From assembly GCF_009724245.1 (NCBI RefSeq), contig NZ_WNNK01000022.1, positions 1 to 64,000 on the forward strand: a stretch of 64,000 nt of DNA, written 5' to 3'. This DNA is from Pseudomonas spelaei (GTDB lineage: Bacteria > Pseudomonadota > Gammaproteobacteria > Pseudomonadales > Pseudomonadaceae). The notes beneath the pieces are model-generated. The model saw only the letters and a program-made list of their open reading frames with translations, was not told where the DNA came from and did not search any database. Shown piece by piece: positions 50,666-60,005 of this stretch. Each line of letters opens with the position of its first letter. Position 1 is the stretch's first letter. The position numbers and the translations under genes are program-made.

Positions 50666-52300
50666 ATGACTGACGTCAAACGGCTGCCCGTGCTCGTATC
50701 CCTGCAACACCTGTGCTTCCAGTTCGCCAATGGCGAAACCTTGCTGGACAATCTGACCCTGTCGTTCGATCACACGCCCACCGGCATTGTCGGTCGTAAC
50801 GGCATGGGCAAAAGTGTCTTGGCGCGCTTGATTGCGGGCGTGCTTGCCCCCTCTTCCGGCACCCGTAAATCTTCGGCCAGCCTGGCCTACGTGCCACAAA
50901 CAATCAGCCTGACACCTGGCGAAACCGTTGCACACGTGACGGGCACCGCCAAGGTCCTGGTTGCGCTTGAACGCTTGGCCAAGGGTGAAGCCGCGCCCGA
51001 GGACCTGGAGCTGATCGATGACCGCTGGGACTTGGCCGAACGCTTGCGCCACGCGCTGGACACGTCGGGGTTGCCTGAGGTCCGTGCCGACACCCCGGCC
51101 GACACCCTCAGTGGCGGCCAACTGGCACGCGTGGTGGTGATCGGCGCGCTGTTATCCAACCCTCAGTTGCTGGTGCTTGACGAGCCGACCAACCACTTGG
51201 ACAGGGAGGGCCGCGACTGGCTACTCGGTGCCTTGCGCGACTGGCGCGGCGGCTTGATTGTGGTCAGCCATGACCGCCAGTTGCTCAATACCATGGGTCG
51301 AATCATCGAACTCTCTCCCTTGGGCGCTCAGATCTACGGCGGCAACTACGAGGATTTTCGCGCTCAACGCGAGACCGAACGGCAGGCCGCCCAGGCCGCC
51401 CTTGAACATGCGCGCCTGGACCGCAGCCGCGAACGCAAGCGCCTGCAAAAAGACCATGACAACATCCAGCGCCACGCTGCCAGGTCCCGCAAGAACGCAG
51501 ACACCGCCAATGTCGACCGGCTCACCCGGGCGCACTGGAAAGCCGCCGCCAACGAAATCGTCAGCAACGTGCGCAGTGATCATCTGCAACACAAGCAGGA
51601 ACTGGATGACCGTGTACGCCAGGCGCATTCGCGGGTAGTGGATGAAACGCCGACGCTGCTGGCTTTGCCCGACACGGTATTGCCCACTGGGCGCCAGGTG
51701 CTGATTCTGGACGGCCTGCAATTGCCCTGGCTGGATCCGCAGTCACCCGCCAGCTACGTCAATGCCAATCTGATCGGGCCGATGCGGCTAGTGGTCAACG
51801 GCCCCAACGGTTGTGGCAAATCTACCTTGCTCAAGGTACTGGCACGTCACCTGCCGCCCGTCAGCGGTGAGTGTGCGATTCACGTCCCCACTGCCTACAT
51901 CGATCAACAACTGGCGTTGCTGGAGGATCACCTATCGATTGTCGAACACCTCCGTTTGTTGGACACGCCGCTGGCCGAAGGTGAGGTGCGTACACGCCTG
52001 GCGCTATTACAACTGAACGCCTTGCGGGTCACGCAGCCGGTCGGGCGACTCAGTGGTGGCGAACGATTGAAAGCCGCCATGGCGATTGCCATGTGGCGTG
52101 CAGTCCCGGCGCAATTGCTGCTGTTGGACGAGCCCACCAACCACTTGGACCTGGAGTCCGTCATTGCCTTCGAACAGGCGCTGCAGGGGTTTGCCGGCGC
52201 GATGGTCGCGGTGTCCCATGACCCGGTTTTTCTCGCCGCACTCCAGCCCACTCACACCTTGACCTGGCACGCCGAAGGTTGGCGTTTCGAGGGGGTTTGA
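50666..52300 (+). CDS. ABC-F family ATPase
   Basis: A 544-residue soluble protein with two ABC cassettes and no membrane helices. Cassette 1 has Walker A GRNGMGKS (near 47), LSGGQLARVVVIGAL and LLVLDEPTNHLD. A charged linker spans about 235-330, and cassette 2 has NGPNGCGKST and LSGGERLKAAMAIA, then LLLLDEPTNHLD. ABC-F proteins act on the ribosome, relieving stalls or antibiotic effects; the subgroup here (Uup/YheS-like or other) is unclear. The start ATG 50666 follows TTGGAGG. The long in-frame extension upstream overlaps modC and is not used. Confidence 0.9.
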   Translation: MTDVKRLPVLVSLQHLCFQFANGETLLDNLTLSFDHTPTGIVGRNGMGKSVLARLIAGVLAPSSGTRKSSASLAYVPQTISLTPGETVAHVTGTAKVLVALERLAKGEAAPEDLELIDDRWDLAERLRHALDTSGLPEVRADTPADTLSGGQLARVVVIGALLSNPQLLVLDEPTNHLDREGRDWLLGALRDWRGGLIVVSHDRQLLNTMGRIIELSPLGAQIYGGNYEDFRAQRETERQAAQAALEHARLDRSRERKRLQKDHDNIQRHAARSRKNADTANVDRLTRAHWKAAANEIVSNVRSDHLQHKQELDDRVRQAHSRVVDETPTLLALPDTVLPTGRQVLILDGLQLPWLDPQSPASYVNANLIGPMRLVVNGPNGCGKSTLLKVLARHLPPVSGECAIHVPTAYIDQQLALLEDHLSIVEHLRLLDTPLAEGEVRTRLALLQLNALRVTQPVGRLSGGERLKAAMAIAMWRAVPAQLLLLDEPTNHLDLESVIAFEQALQGFAGAMVAVSHDPVFLAALQPTHTLTWHAEGWRFEGV

Positions 52301-52382
52301 ATGGAATGCCCCAAGCCATTGCAGCCGAGACCAAAGCCCCCTACGGTAGTGGCCGGATAATCTCATCGAGGAACCTGGCCCC

Positions 52383-53087
52383 ATGCTGCCTTCATCCCTC
52401 AGGCTGAACACCAACACGGCATTACTGCATCAACACAAATGGCGCGGCCGCGTCGGGTTGATGCTGGTGGCCAGCCTGTCGGTACTGGCCGGTATGACGG
52501 ATGCAATCGGCTTCATGGCCAGCGGTGATTTTGTCTCGTTCATGAGCGGCAACACCACGCGCCTGGCGGTGGCGATCAGCGAAGGCGAGCTGGGCCTGAT
52601 CGGGCGTCTGACACTGTTGGTGGCGACCTTTATCGCGGGCAATGCTCTGGGGGTAATCATCAGTCGTGTCAGCAAACGCCATGCCCTGCCCTTGCTGCTG
52701 TGCATCGCCACGTTGTTGTGCGGCGCGGCGGCCTGGCCATTCGCCGATCAATTGCCCGCCTTGCTGGCGGCGATCATCGCCATGGGCATGCTCAATGCAG
52801 CGGTCGAAGAGGTCAACGGCCTGCCGGTGGGGCTGACTTACGTCACTGGGGCACTGTCACGTTTCGGGCGCGGGCTGGGGCGATGGATGCTGGGGGAACG
52901 ACGCAACGGCTGGCGAGTGCAGTTGATTCCGTGGGCCGGGATGTTTGCAGGTGCCGTGATCGGTGCGCTGCTCGAGCGGCAGATGGGGATTCACGCGCTG
53001 CTGGTCAGTGGCCTGCTGTCGGCGTTGCTGGGGCTGGTGTCATTGAAGATTCCGCGGCGTTGGCACCTGGGGTATATGCCACGCTGA
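52383..53087 (+). CDS. YoaK/DUF1275 family membrane protein
   Basis: A 234-residue inner-membrane protein with about six helices. SVLAGMTDAIGFMASGDFVS, then FMSGNTTRLA, is the DUF1275 signature. No biochemical role is established for this family. Follows the ABC-F gene by 82 bases. Confidence 0.85.
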   Translation: MLPSSLRLNTNTALLHQHKWRGRVGLMLVASLSVLAGMTDAIGFMASGDFVSFMSGNTTRLAVAISEGELGLIGRLTLLVATFIAGNALGVIISRVSKRHALPLLLCIATLLCGAAAWPFADQLPALLAAIIAMGMLNAAVEEVNGLPVGLTYVTGALSRFGRGLGRWMLGERRNGWRVQLIPWAGMFAGAVIGALLERQMGIHALLVSGLLSALLGLVSLKIPRRWHLGYMPR

Positions 53088-53233
53088 ATCGGCAGAAAAG
53101 GTGCCCGCCCGACATTTCGGCCTCGACGTCCCTGTACCGGTAAAGAGCCTGGATGTCGGGCGAGCTGGCGAATTTTAAGGCAACGCCCGGTGGCTGTCCG
53201 CCGGGCATTTCTGAATAAATCTAAAGCTGATTC

Positions 53234-53587
53234 TTACAGACAGGTCGCCAAGGCGGCCAGGCGCCGCTTGGCCGCCCAGTTGTCTTCAGCGGCGTAATAA
53301 TTGGCAGTAGCCCCTTTACCGGTGGTCAACACATCGACGAAGTAATCACCGGCAGTGGTATAGATCGTATAACCGCCGGCCGGAGCCGCTTCCATGAACC
53401 CACCGGCGTCGACGCCGAATACGGCCTCGTCCTGCCAACCGAACTGAACGCATTGCGCAACTACCAGGGCCGCCTTGTCCGAGGCCAGTGCTTTGTAAGG
53501 CACACCGGAGCGCGCTTCCTTCATCTTCGATCCTGCGCAACCGGCCAGCGATGCCAGTACCAACGCGCCTATCACCACCATCCGCAT
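53234..53587 (-). CDS. Small lipoprotein
   Basis: A 117-residue lipoprotein with signal MRMVVIGALVLASLAGC, lipobox LAGC, Cys17. The C-terminal half has YTIYTTAGDYFVDVLTTGKG and two more Cys (AQCVQF and the final ATCL). SD AAGGAAG. The longer frame upstream is non-coding. Unknown function. Confidence 0.75.
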   Translation of the reverse strand: MRMVVIGALVLASLAGCAGSKMKEARSGVPYKALASDKAALVVAQCVQFGWQDEAVFGVDAGGFMEAAPAGGYTIYTTAGDYFVDVLTTGKGATANYYAAEDNWAAKRRLAALATCL

Positions 53588-53708
53588 ACCGTTGCTTCCT
53601 TGGAAAAAAACGCGACTGTACCACTGGTTCCGCCTTGGCAGGCGACACCGACCGATTATTGCGTCACCCTGTGGGCTACCTGTGAACCTGCTTTTATCCG
53701 GAACCCCC

Positions 53709-53948
53709 ATGACACCCAACGCCGAGCGCTATAACCCGTCCACCGACTATGCCGACAAACTGATCAGCCGCATTGGCCAGACCCCCTCGTGGATTGCCAA
53801 GCGTATCGGTGTGACCGACAAGCGTATCCGCTACATCCTCGATGGCGAGCGTACCGTCAAAGGCGAAACCAGCCCGATCCAGATGACCTATACCGAACAG
53901 TTCGCCCTGGAATGCCTGGCAGCCGAGGCCCAGGCGAACAAGAAGTGA
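53709..53948 (+). CDS. Small helix-turn-helix-like protein
   Basis: A 79-residue protein. SWIAKRIGVTDKRIRYILDG (about residues 27-46) has the layout of an HTH of Cro/XRE type. It could be a small DNA-binding protein. Divergent from the lipoprotein gene. Not identified with a named family. Confidence 0.6.
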   Translation: MTPNAERYNPSTDYADKLISRIGQTPSWIAKRIGVTDKRIRYILDGERTVKGETSPIQMTYTEQFALECLAAEAQANKK

Positions 53949-54041
53949 AGCCCTGCTGACAACCCAGTGAACTTTGTTTCACTGTGAAGGGAGATCTCGC
54001 CACCTATAGTGGGCTGGCTCATTTTTAGAAGTCTCCTTCCT

Positions 54042-54067
54042 GCCCGCTTCCCCGCGGGCTTTTTTTC
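54042..54067 (+). terminator. Rho-independent terminator
   Basis: GCCCGC-N6-GCGGGC followed by T7, 94 bases after the small HTH-like gene. It may end that gene or a short RNA starting near 54016, where CCTATAGTG could be a -10. Confidence 0.85.
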
Positions 54068-54126
54068 GCCTGTGTTTCCCCGTGGCCCCGTAGCGGTTCA
54101 GGACGGTATCTACGGAATCAGGGGCC

Positions 54127-54438
54127 TCAGAACAGCCAGCGAAACAGGTAGAACAACGCCATGCTCAGCAGCACGGTGATCAATACGCTGCGGGTCCAGA
54201 ACATCAGGCCGACCGCGCAAATTCCGGCCAACAGATAAGGATTGCCCAGGCTCACATTGAGCTTATGGTCGGCCATGAAAATGATCGGGCCGCAAATCGC
54301 GGTCAGCATGCCTGGCACTGCAAACCCGAGAAACTCCCGTGCGCCACGGTTCAGGCGCACCGGCAAGCGCGGCTCGAGGAACAGATAACGGTTAAAGAAA
54401 ACGATCAGGCCCATGGCAACAATCATCACAAATATCAT
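54127..54438 (-). CDS. azlD: AzlD family branched-chain amino-acid export subunit
   Basis: A 103-residue membrane protein with about four helices, starting MIFVMIVAMGLIVFFNRYLF. It partners AzlC in exporting branched-chain amino acids or analogues such as azaleucine. Its ATG overlaps the azlC stop. A longer frame upstream runs through azlC in another register and is discarded. Confidence 0.85.
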   Translation of the reverse strand: MIFVMIVAMGLIVFFNRYLFLEPRLPVRLNRGAREFLGFAVPGMLTAICGPIIFMADHKLNVSLGNPYLLAGICAVGLMFWTRSVLITVLLSMALFYLFRWLF

Positions 54439-55145
54439 TGCAACCCCACTCCCAGTCGCTTGCAGGCATAGCCCACACTCATCCCCAACACGCCCGACAC
54501 CACCACCGCCGACTCCCAGTGCCAGTAACTGAGCAGCACCGAGAAGAACAGCGACACGGCGACACAGATCACCGTCGGCACATCCCGCACCACCGGCGTG
54601 ATCAAGGCGATAAAGGTCGCAGCAATGGAAAATTCCAGGCCCAACTGGTCCAGGCCGGGAATGCTTTTGCCGAGCACAATGCCGGCAAAGGTGAACAGGT
54701 TCCAGATCAGGTAGAAGGTCAGGCCCACGCCCAAGGCGTACCAACGGTTGAAGGTCTCACGGTCATAGTGGTTAACCAGAGCAAAAAACTCGTCCGTCAG
54801 TAAAAAGCCCAGGCTCATGCGCCATCGCGGCTTGAGCGGCGATAACGTGGGCCGCATGTGCATGCCGTAGAGCAAGTGCTGGGAGGTCAGCAGCAAGGTG
54901 GTCAGCAGAATGGAAATCAGACTGGCCCCGCTCTTGACCATGCCGATGGCCACCAACTGGGCAGCACCGGCAAACACAATGGCCGACAGGCCCTGGCTTT
55001 CCAGTGGGGTGAATTGGGCGTCGATTGCGGTCGAACCCGCCAGCAGGCCCCAGGGCGCGCAGGCCAGGGATAAGGGAATGATCGCGATTGCGCCACGGGC
55101 AAACGCGTGGTGAGGCAAGGCAGTAGGCATACACAACGGGCTCAT
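54435..55145 (-). CDS. azlC: AzlC family branched-chain amino-acid exporter
   Basis: About 236 residues, six to seven helices. AzlC features are PLSLACAPWGLLAGSTA, GLSAIVFAGAAQLVAIGMV and SQHLLYGMHMR. The start is uncertain: ATGs at 55166, 55145 and 55130 are possible, none with a clear SD; 55145 best matches the usual N-terminal length. Coupled to azlD. Confidence 0.85.
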   Translation of the reverse strand: MSPLCMPTALPHHAFARGAIAIIPLSLACAPWGLLAGSTAIDAQFTPLESQGLSAIVFAGAAQLVAIGMVKSGASLISILLTTLLLTSQHLLYGMHMRPTLSPLKPRWRMSLGFLLTDEFFALVNHYDRETFNRWYALGVGLTFYLIWNLFTFAGIVLGKSIPGLDQLGLEFSIAATFIALITPVVRDVPTVICVAVSLFFSVLLSYWHWESAVVVSGVLGMSVGYACKRLGVGLQ

Positions 55146-55247
55146 CAACAGACAGTCGATGAGCATGCCAGCACTGTTACACGTTGTCTTGAATGATCGT
55201 GCACAAAACAAGGCCCCGACCGTTGGGAGGGACCTTGCTTGCGGACA

Positions 55248-55943
55248 TTACTTCTTTAGAGAGCTGGCAGCTTCGTCAATGAACGCTGCCACTTCGGCGG
55301 ATTTTGACGCCAAAGAGGCGTGACTCGCATCCAGGGTGATGACCTTTTTAGCGTTCATGCGCTTGGCCATGCGCGCCTGGTTGTCCGGGTGGATCATGTG
55401 GTCCTGGCTGGAGATCTGGTACCAGGACGGTTTGTTTTTCCAGGCCGGGTTGCTGATGGCGTCACCAAAGGTGCTTGCCAGCGGGGCTTTCTGCGTGATG
55501 CCCATGATTTGCCCTTCTTCCAGCGGCAGGTCCTGGCAAAAGCTTTCGTGGAACAGCTCGGGCTTGACCCACAGGTAGCCGTCACTGTCGGGAGCCAGGT
55601 TCGGTGCCGCCTTGGGCAAATGTTCCTGGGTAATCCCGCCTGGGCTTTCGCCCGCGTCCGGAGCAAAGGCGGCAATGAACACCAACCCTTGGACATTGGG
55701 CTCGTTGCCCGCCTGGGTGATCACAGCACCGCCATAGGAGTGGCCGACCAACAAGACCGGCCCCTTGATCTGGGCCACCATCTTGCGGGTGCGCTCGGCG
55801 TCGTCGGCCAGCGAGGTCAGAGGAATTTCTACCGCGTGAAGATCCGTGTAACCCTTTTTATGCAGCAGGGCGATCACTCTGTTCCAGTGCGCCGCACCGC
55901 CCCAAAAACCATGTACGAGGACAATTGCCGGTTTTTCACTCAT
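55248..55943 (-). CDS. Alpha/beta hydrolase
   Basis: A 231-residue hydrolase resembling the plant-esterase-like group. HGFWGGAAHWNRVI carries the oxyanion HG; the nucleophile Ser is in VGHSYGGAV (near 70), the His in LDASHASL (near 211), and the acid probably in the SSQDHMIHPD region. Cytosolic, no signal. The start ATG 55943 is the first of the domain. Substrate unknown. Confidence 0.85.
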   Translation of the reverse strand: MSEKPAIVLVHGFWGGAAHWNRVIALLHKKGYTDLHAVEIPLTSLADDAERTRKMVAQIKGPVLLVGHSYGGAVITQAGNEPNVQGLVFIAAFAPDAGESPGGITQEHLPKAAPNLAPDSDGYLWVKPELFHESFCQDLPLEEGQIMGITQKAPLASTFGDAISNPAWKNKPSWYQISSQDHMIHPDNQARMAKRMNAKKVITLDASHASLASKSAEVAAFIDEAASSLKK

Positions 55944-56072
55944 CGGGTGACTTCCTGTGTATTGAGTAAGTTGGGCTGACGGCCCTCACTTCACACGACC
56001 GCAGCCGTACTCAGTGTCCACTTATCACCGGGGATATTCACTCGCCAATCGCCGAACGGTCGTGCCCCAATA

Positions 56073-56288
56073 TCAGGCCAGCTTGACCGACACCTGCTCC
56101 ACCGAATCGCGGGCTTCGCGCAGTTCATCGGCGTCCTGGTTAAGGCGGTGGATGGTGTTGAGCAGGCGCTGGCGCAATACTTCATCACTGAGTTTTTCCA
56201 CCGCGCGCATCAGGTCAAAGGCCGCGGTTTCGTTATTTTCCGCGACGGAATCGAGGGTCTTGCGCAGGTTTCGTGTGGCACGGGTCAC
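56073..56288 (-). CDS. Small coiled-coil hypothetical protein
   Basis: A 71-residue highly helical and charged protein (RKTLDSVAENNETAAFDLMR, then LSDEVLRQRLLNTIHRLNQD). The start is GTG 56288 with GGAAG upstream. It probably self-associates. Not recognised. Confidence 0.55.
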   Translation of the reverse strand: MTRATRNLRKTLDSVAENNETAAFDLMRAVEKLSDEVLRQRLLNTIHRLNQDADELREARDSVEQVSVKLA

Positions 56289-56405
56289 GCGTTTTCTTCC
56301 TTCATCACCAATGGGCGGGCACTTTAGGACATTATTGTTTCATTTTAATTTCAACCACTTGTCACTCATTGCACGGGGTTTGATCCACATCAATCGATAC
56401 AGGGT

Positions 56406-56449
56406 TTGACTGAAATATATGGAAATACGTATATTCGAATGATCGAATA
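56406..56449 (+). promoter_or_regulatory. ars promoter and ArsR operator
   Basis: A strong sigma70 promoter: TTGACT (56406-56411), 18 bases, TATATT (56430-56435). The inverted repeat TATTCG-N6-CGAATA (56432-56449) overlaps the -10 and start point, the right place for ArsR repression. Confidence 0.75.
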
Positions 56450-56465
56450 CATAAAGGCCCTGACC

Positions 56466-56822
56466 GTGCCAGATCTTTTCTCCCCGCCCCACCTCTTCAA
56501 ATGCCTGGCCGATGCCACACGCATCCGGCTCACCCTACTGATCCTGCGCGAAGGCGAACTTTGCGTCTGCGAATTGATCCATGCCCTGAACGACAGCCAG
56601 CCAAAAATTTCCCGTCACCTCGCCCAACTGCGCAGCGCGGGGTTGCTGCTGGATCAACGCCAGGGACAGTGGATCTACTACCGCCTCAATCCGGCACTGC
56701 CACAGTGGGTAACGACCGTGCTGGAAACCACCCTGCAAGCCAACCAATCCTGGCTGCAAACCGACGCACTACGCCTGGACGCAATGGGCGACAGACCACA
56801 ACGTGCCAGCAGTTGCTGCTGA
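56466..56822 (+). CDS. arsR: ArsR family arsenical repressor
   Basis: A 118-residue winged-helix repressor. The metalloid site is in GELCVCELIHAL (the CxC pair), followed by the recognition helix SQPKISRHLAQLRSAG. C-terminal cysteines SSCC are an added feature. GTG 56466 (MPDLFSPPHLFKCLAD) with AAGG upstream is chosen: an ATG at 56439 falls upstream of the expected transcription start and inside the operator. Confidence 0.9.
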   Translation: MPDLFSPPHLFKCLADATRIRLTLLILREGELCVCELIHALNDSQPKISRHLAQLRSAGLLLDQRQGQWIYYRLNPALPQWVTTVLETTLQANQSWLQTDALRLDAMGDRPQRASSCC

Positions 56823-56841
56823 CCCATAGGAGAGTGTTTCC

Positions 56842-58125
56842 ATGCTTGTCGCTGGTGCGATCTTTCTGTTCACCATCGTTCTGGTCATCTGGCAGCCCAA
56901 AGGCCTGGGTGTCGGTTGGAGTGCTACCGCAGGCGCGATCCTCGCACTGGCCTGCGGGGTGATCAGCCTGGCCGATATTCCGGTGGTGTGGCAGATCATC
57001 TGGAACGCCACCGGGACTTTCGTCGCGCTGATCATCATCAGCCTGTTACTCGACGAAGCCGGCTTTTTCGCCTGGGCCGCCTTGCATGTCGCCCGCTGGG
57101 GTCGAGGCCGCGGACGACGATTGTTTGCCTATATGGTGTTGCTGGGCGCCCTGGTATCGGCGTTGTTCGCCAACGACGGCGCCGCACTGATCCTCACGCC
57201 GATCGTCATGTCGATGTTGCTGGCCCTGCGTTTTTCCCCGGCGGCCACCCTGGCCTTCGTCATGGGCGCAGGCTTTATTGCCGACACCGCCAGTCTCCCG
57301 CTGGTGGTTTCCAACCTGGTGAACATTGTCTCGGCGGACTACTTCAAGATCGGCTTCAACGAATACGCAGCGGTAATGGTGCCGGTGAATCTGGTCAGCA
57401 TCGCCGCAACCCTGGCGGTGTTGCTGTGGTTCTTCCGCCGTGACATTCCACAAGCCTATGACCCGGCCGACCTTGATGACCCGGCCAGTGCCATCCATGA
57501 TCACGCCACTTTCCGTGCCGGCTGGTGGGTGCTGGGCATCCTGCTGGTGGGTTGTTTCGCCCTGGAACCCTTGGGCATTCCCATCAGCGCGATCTCTGCA
57601 GTGTGTGCACTGTTGCTGCTGGTGATCGCCGCCAAGGGTCACAAGATCTCCACCCGCAAAGTGTTGAAAGAAGCGCCGTGGCAGATCGTGATTTTCTCCC
57701 TGGGCATGTACCTGGTGGTCTATGGCCTGCGCAACGCCGGACTGACCACTTACCTCGCCACCTGGCTCGATGCCTTTGCCGAATACGGCATCTGGGGCGC
57801 AGCGCTGGGCACCGGGGTGCTGACGGCGCTGCTGTCATCGGCAATGAACAACCTGCCCACCGTGTTGATCGGGGCACTGTCCATCGAGTCCAGCCACGCT
57901 GTGGGCGTGGTCAAGGACGCGATGATCTACGCCAACGTGATCGGCAGCGACCTGGGCCCGAAAATCACGCCCATCGGCAGCCTGGCCACACTGCTCTGGC
58001 TGCACATCCTGGCGCGCAAGGGCATCACCATCACTTGGGGTTACTACTTCAAGGTCGGCATTGTCCTGACCCTGCCCGTGTTGTTGATCACCCTCGCCGC
58101 CCTGGCCTTGCGCCTCAGTGTTTAA
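56842..58125 (+). CDS. arsB: Arsenite efflux pump ArsB
   Basis: A 427-residue inner-membrane antiporter with about 12 helices that expels arsenite and antimonite. ArsB motifs are WQPKGLGVGWSATAGAILAL, FANDGAALILTPIVMSMLLA and NNLPTVLIGALSIESSH near the C-terminus. SD TAGGAGA. Follows arsR by 19 bases. Confidence 0.95.
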   Translation: MLVAGAIFLFTIVLVIWQPKGLGVGWSATAGAILALACGVISLADIPVVWQIIWNATGTFVALIIISLLLDEAGFFAWAALHVARWGRGRGRRLFAYMVLLGALVSALFANDGAALILTPIVMSMLLALRFSPAATLAFVMGAGFIADTASLPLVVSNLVNIVSADYFKIGFNEYAAVMVPVNLVSIAATLAVLLWFFRRDIPQAYDPADLDDPASAIHDHATFRAGWWVLGILLVGCFALEPLGIPISAISAVCALLLLVIAAKGHKISTRKVLKEAPWQIVIFSLGMYLVVYGLRNAGLTTYLATWLDAFAEYGIWGAALGTGVLTALLSSAMNNLPTVLIGALSIESSHAVGVVKDAMIYANVIGSDLGPKITPIGSLATLLWLHILARKGITITWGYYFKVGIVLTLPVLLITLAALALRLSV

Positions 58126-58137
58126 CGGAGTCCTGTC

Positions 58138-58608
58138 ATGAAAGTCCTGTTCATGTGTACCGCCAACAGTTGCCGCAGCATTCTGTCCGAAGCGGTGTTC
58201 AACCACCTGGCCCCGCCAGGTTTCCACGCCATCAGTTCCGGCAGCTTTCCCAAGGGCCACGTCTTGCCTCGTAGTTTGAGTGCCTTGCAGGCCGCCGGAA
58301 TCAGCATCGAAGGGTTGTACAGCAAAGGCAACGATGCTTTTGCGGGCAACCCGCCAGACATCGTGATCACCGTTTGCGACAAGGCCGCCGGTGAAACCTG
58401 CCCGGTGTATTTCGGCCCGGCGCTCAAGGCCCATTGGGGGCTTGAGGACCCGTCAGATGTTCAGGCTGATGAGGCTCACATCGATGCGGCCTTCAATGCC
58501 ACCCTGGAAACCATCGAAACACGCTGCCGATCCTTCTTCAGCTTGCCGTTCACCCGCCTTGGCGCGGTTGAGCTCCAGAGTGAGCTGGAACGTATCGCCG
58601 CGCTGTAA
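58138..58608 (+). CDS. arsC: Arsenate reductase, low-molecular-weight phosphatase-like
   Basis: A 156-residue enzyme reducing arsenate to arsenite. The P-loop C-X5-R is CTANSCR (Cys7 to Arg13). Cys80 and Cys88 (VCDKAAGETC) match the second and third cysteines of the thioredoxin-coupled relay in pI258-type ArsC. Twelve bases after arsB, in the same operon. Confidence 0.92.
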   Translation: MKVLFMCTANSCRSILSEAVFNHLAPPGFHAISSGSFPKGHVLPRSLSALQAAGISIEGLYSKGNDAFAGNPPDIVITVCDKAAGETCPVYFGPALKAHWGLEDPSDVQADEAHIDAAFNATLETIETRCRSFFSLPFTRLGAVELQSELERIAAL

Positions 58609-58678
58609 CGTTCGACGACTTTTCGCAAGGGGCAGCACCCGCGTATGCTCGCCATCTCCCATAGGAAGGAAGGCAGGC

Positions 58679-59290
58679 ATGCTGACGATCTTTTTCTCGG
58701 CGCTGGTATTCGGTTTTGTGTTTTGTCTTTCCCCCGGCGCCGTGCTGGCGGAAACCTTGCGCCGCGGCCTGCTCCACGGGTTTTCCCCGGCATTGCTGGT
58801 GCAAATCGGCTCGCTGGTGGGGGATGCCGTTTGGGCGGTGGTTGGCCTGACGGGCATGGCGTTGTTGATCCAGCATGAGTCGATACGCATCCCGCTGACG
58901 CTCATCTGCGGTCTCTATCTGGCCTGGCTCGGCCTTCAGAGCCTGAGGGATGCCTGGCGCTTGCCCGAAGCAGACAGCACACCGGCCCGATCCGGACAGA
59001 ACGCTCTGATGGTCGGCGCGGCGATTTCCCTGGCCAACCCGAAGAACATTGTCTACTGGGGCGCCCTGGGCAGCGCGCTCTCAGGCATTGTCGGTGCCAC
59101 ACCAAGCCACAACCAGACGTTGATGTTTTTCGCCGGTTTCATGGCGGCCTCGATCCTGTCGTGCTTCCTGATTGCGGCACTGGTCAATCTGTTACGCAAA
59201 ACGGCATCGGCAACTTGGCAACGGATCAGTTATGGCGCCTGCGGGTTGGTATTGATCTATCTGGCACTGTTAGCCCTGCGCGGTATTTAA
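58679..59290 (+). CDS. LysE family exporter
   Basis: A 203-residue, six-helix inner-membrane exporter. FCLSPGAVLAETLRRGLLHG is the LysE/RhtB N-terminal motif, and SLANPKNIVYWGALGSAL the second-half motif. The start ATG 58679 follows AGGAAGG. It is 70 bases after arsC; co-transcription is possible but a role in arsenic resistance is not implied. Confidence 0.88.
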   Translation: MLTIFFSALVFGFVFCLSPGAVLAETLRRGLLHGFSPALLVQIGSLVGDAVWAVVGLTGMALLIQHESIRIPLTLICGLYLAWLGLQSLRDAWRLPEADSTPARSGQNALMVGAAISLANPKNIVYWGALGSALSGIVGATPSHNQTLMFFAGFMAASILSCFLIAALVNLLRKTASATWQRISYGACGLVLIYLALLALRGI

Positions 59291-59607
59291 TTCATATGTA
59301 CGCAAACTTCCTTGTACCTCTTGCCTGAACGAACTCTGAACCAGTGACAATTTAATTCATTAAACATTGACAATCAGTAACTGCCTGAGTAGATTGCCCG
59401 TGCCTGCAACTCGGGCCTTTTTTAAACCTCACAAAAGAAGCCAATGGACACAGTATCTAGTCGCTGTCCGATCACCGTGAAATCGGCGAATCGGGCGCAA
59501 AACCCAGAATATGACGGGACTCGCCTTTCAGGTCGGGTAAGCTGCGCTAGAGCTTGATGCTCCACGTAACTGCCTCACCGGTCGCCAGTCCGGTCCCGAG
59601 GTGTGTT
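59291..59607. other. 317-base intergenic region with promoter and hairpin
   Basis: A near-consensus promoter TTGACA-N17-TAGATT (59367-59395) is followed at once by GCCCG-N11-CGGGC and a T-run (59396-59424). The hairpin could end the LysE transcript. The region after it shows short inverted segments but no gene. Confidence 0.55.
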
Positions 59608-59922
59608 ATGAACTTCCAAACCTTTGTTTTTCCTAAAGTAATCTTGCCTGATCTACGTACGCTGGCGTCAGCCCTGCGTGCCAAGCTGGGCCGCGACCCC
59701 GTGGGCTTTTCGCCTAGCCGCACCGCCTTTATCAGCCCTGCCCCCCGCGTAAGCCCGGTTCCCCTGGCCCACTGGCGTATCTGCCCAACGACTGGCCAAC
59801 TGCTGCAGCACTGGGATCACGCCGACCCTCAAGACCCTCAGAGTCGAAACGCCTCCAGCCTGTTCGCGCAAGCGAGCCTGATGCTGAGTCTCTACGTGAG
59901 CGCTCACGGCTGGAAGCGTTGA
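59608..59922 (+). CDS. Hypothetical protein
   Basis: A 104-residue protein starting MNFQTFVFPKVILPDLRTLA with a Pro/Ser-rich middle and a C-terminal helix NASSLFAQASLMLSLYVSAH. SD CCGAGG at good spacing before ATG 59608. No recognised domain; it precedes the mgtA leader on the same strand. Confidence 0.6.
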   Translation: MNFQTFVFPKVILPDLRTLASALRAKLGRDPVGFSPSRTAFISPAPRVSPVPLAHWRICPTTGQLLQHWDHADPQDPQSRNASSLFAQASLMLSLYVSAHGWKR

Positions 59923-60005
59923 ACAGTCATCTCCAGGCCCCCTCTTCGAGTGCTTGAGAAAGACTGTTTTCTTATTATCCGCTAATTGATTTGCTGGAGT
60001 TCTCT

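Noticed and set aside
53976..54067. Small RNA between the HTH-like gene and azlD
   Set aside because: The -10-like TATAGT has no matching -35, and the hairpin can serve the upstream gene; kept only as a terminator.
59940..60005. PhoP box before the mgtA leader
   Set aside because: Only a TGTTTT half-site resembles the box; the second half at five bases spacing is absent.
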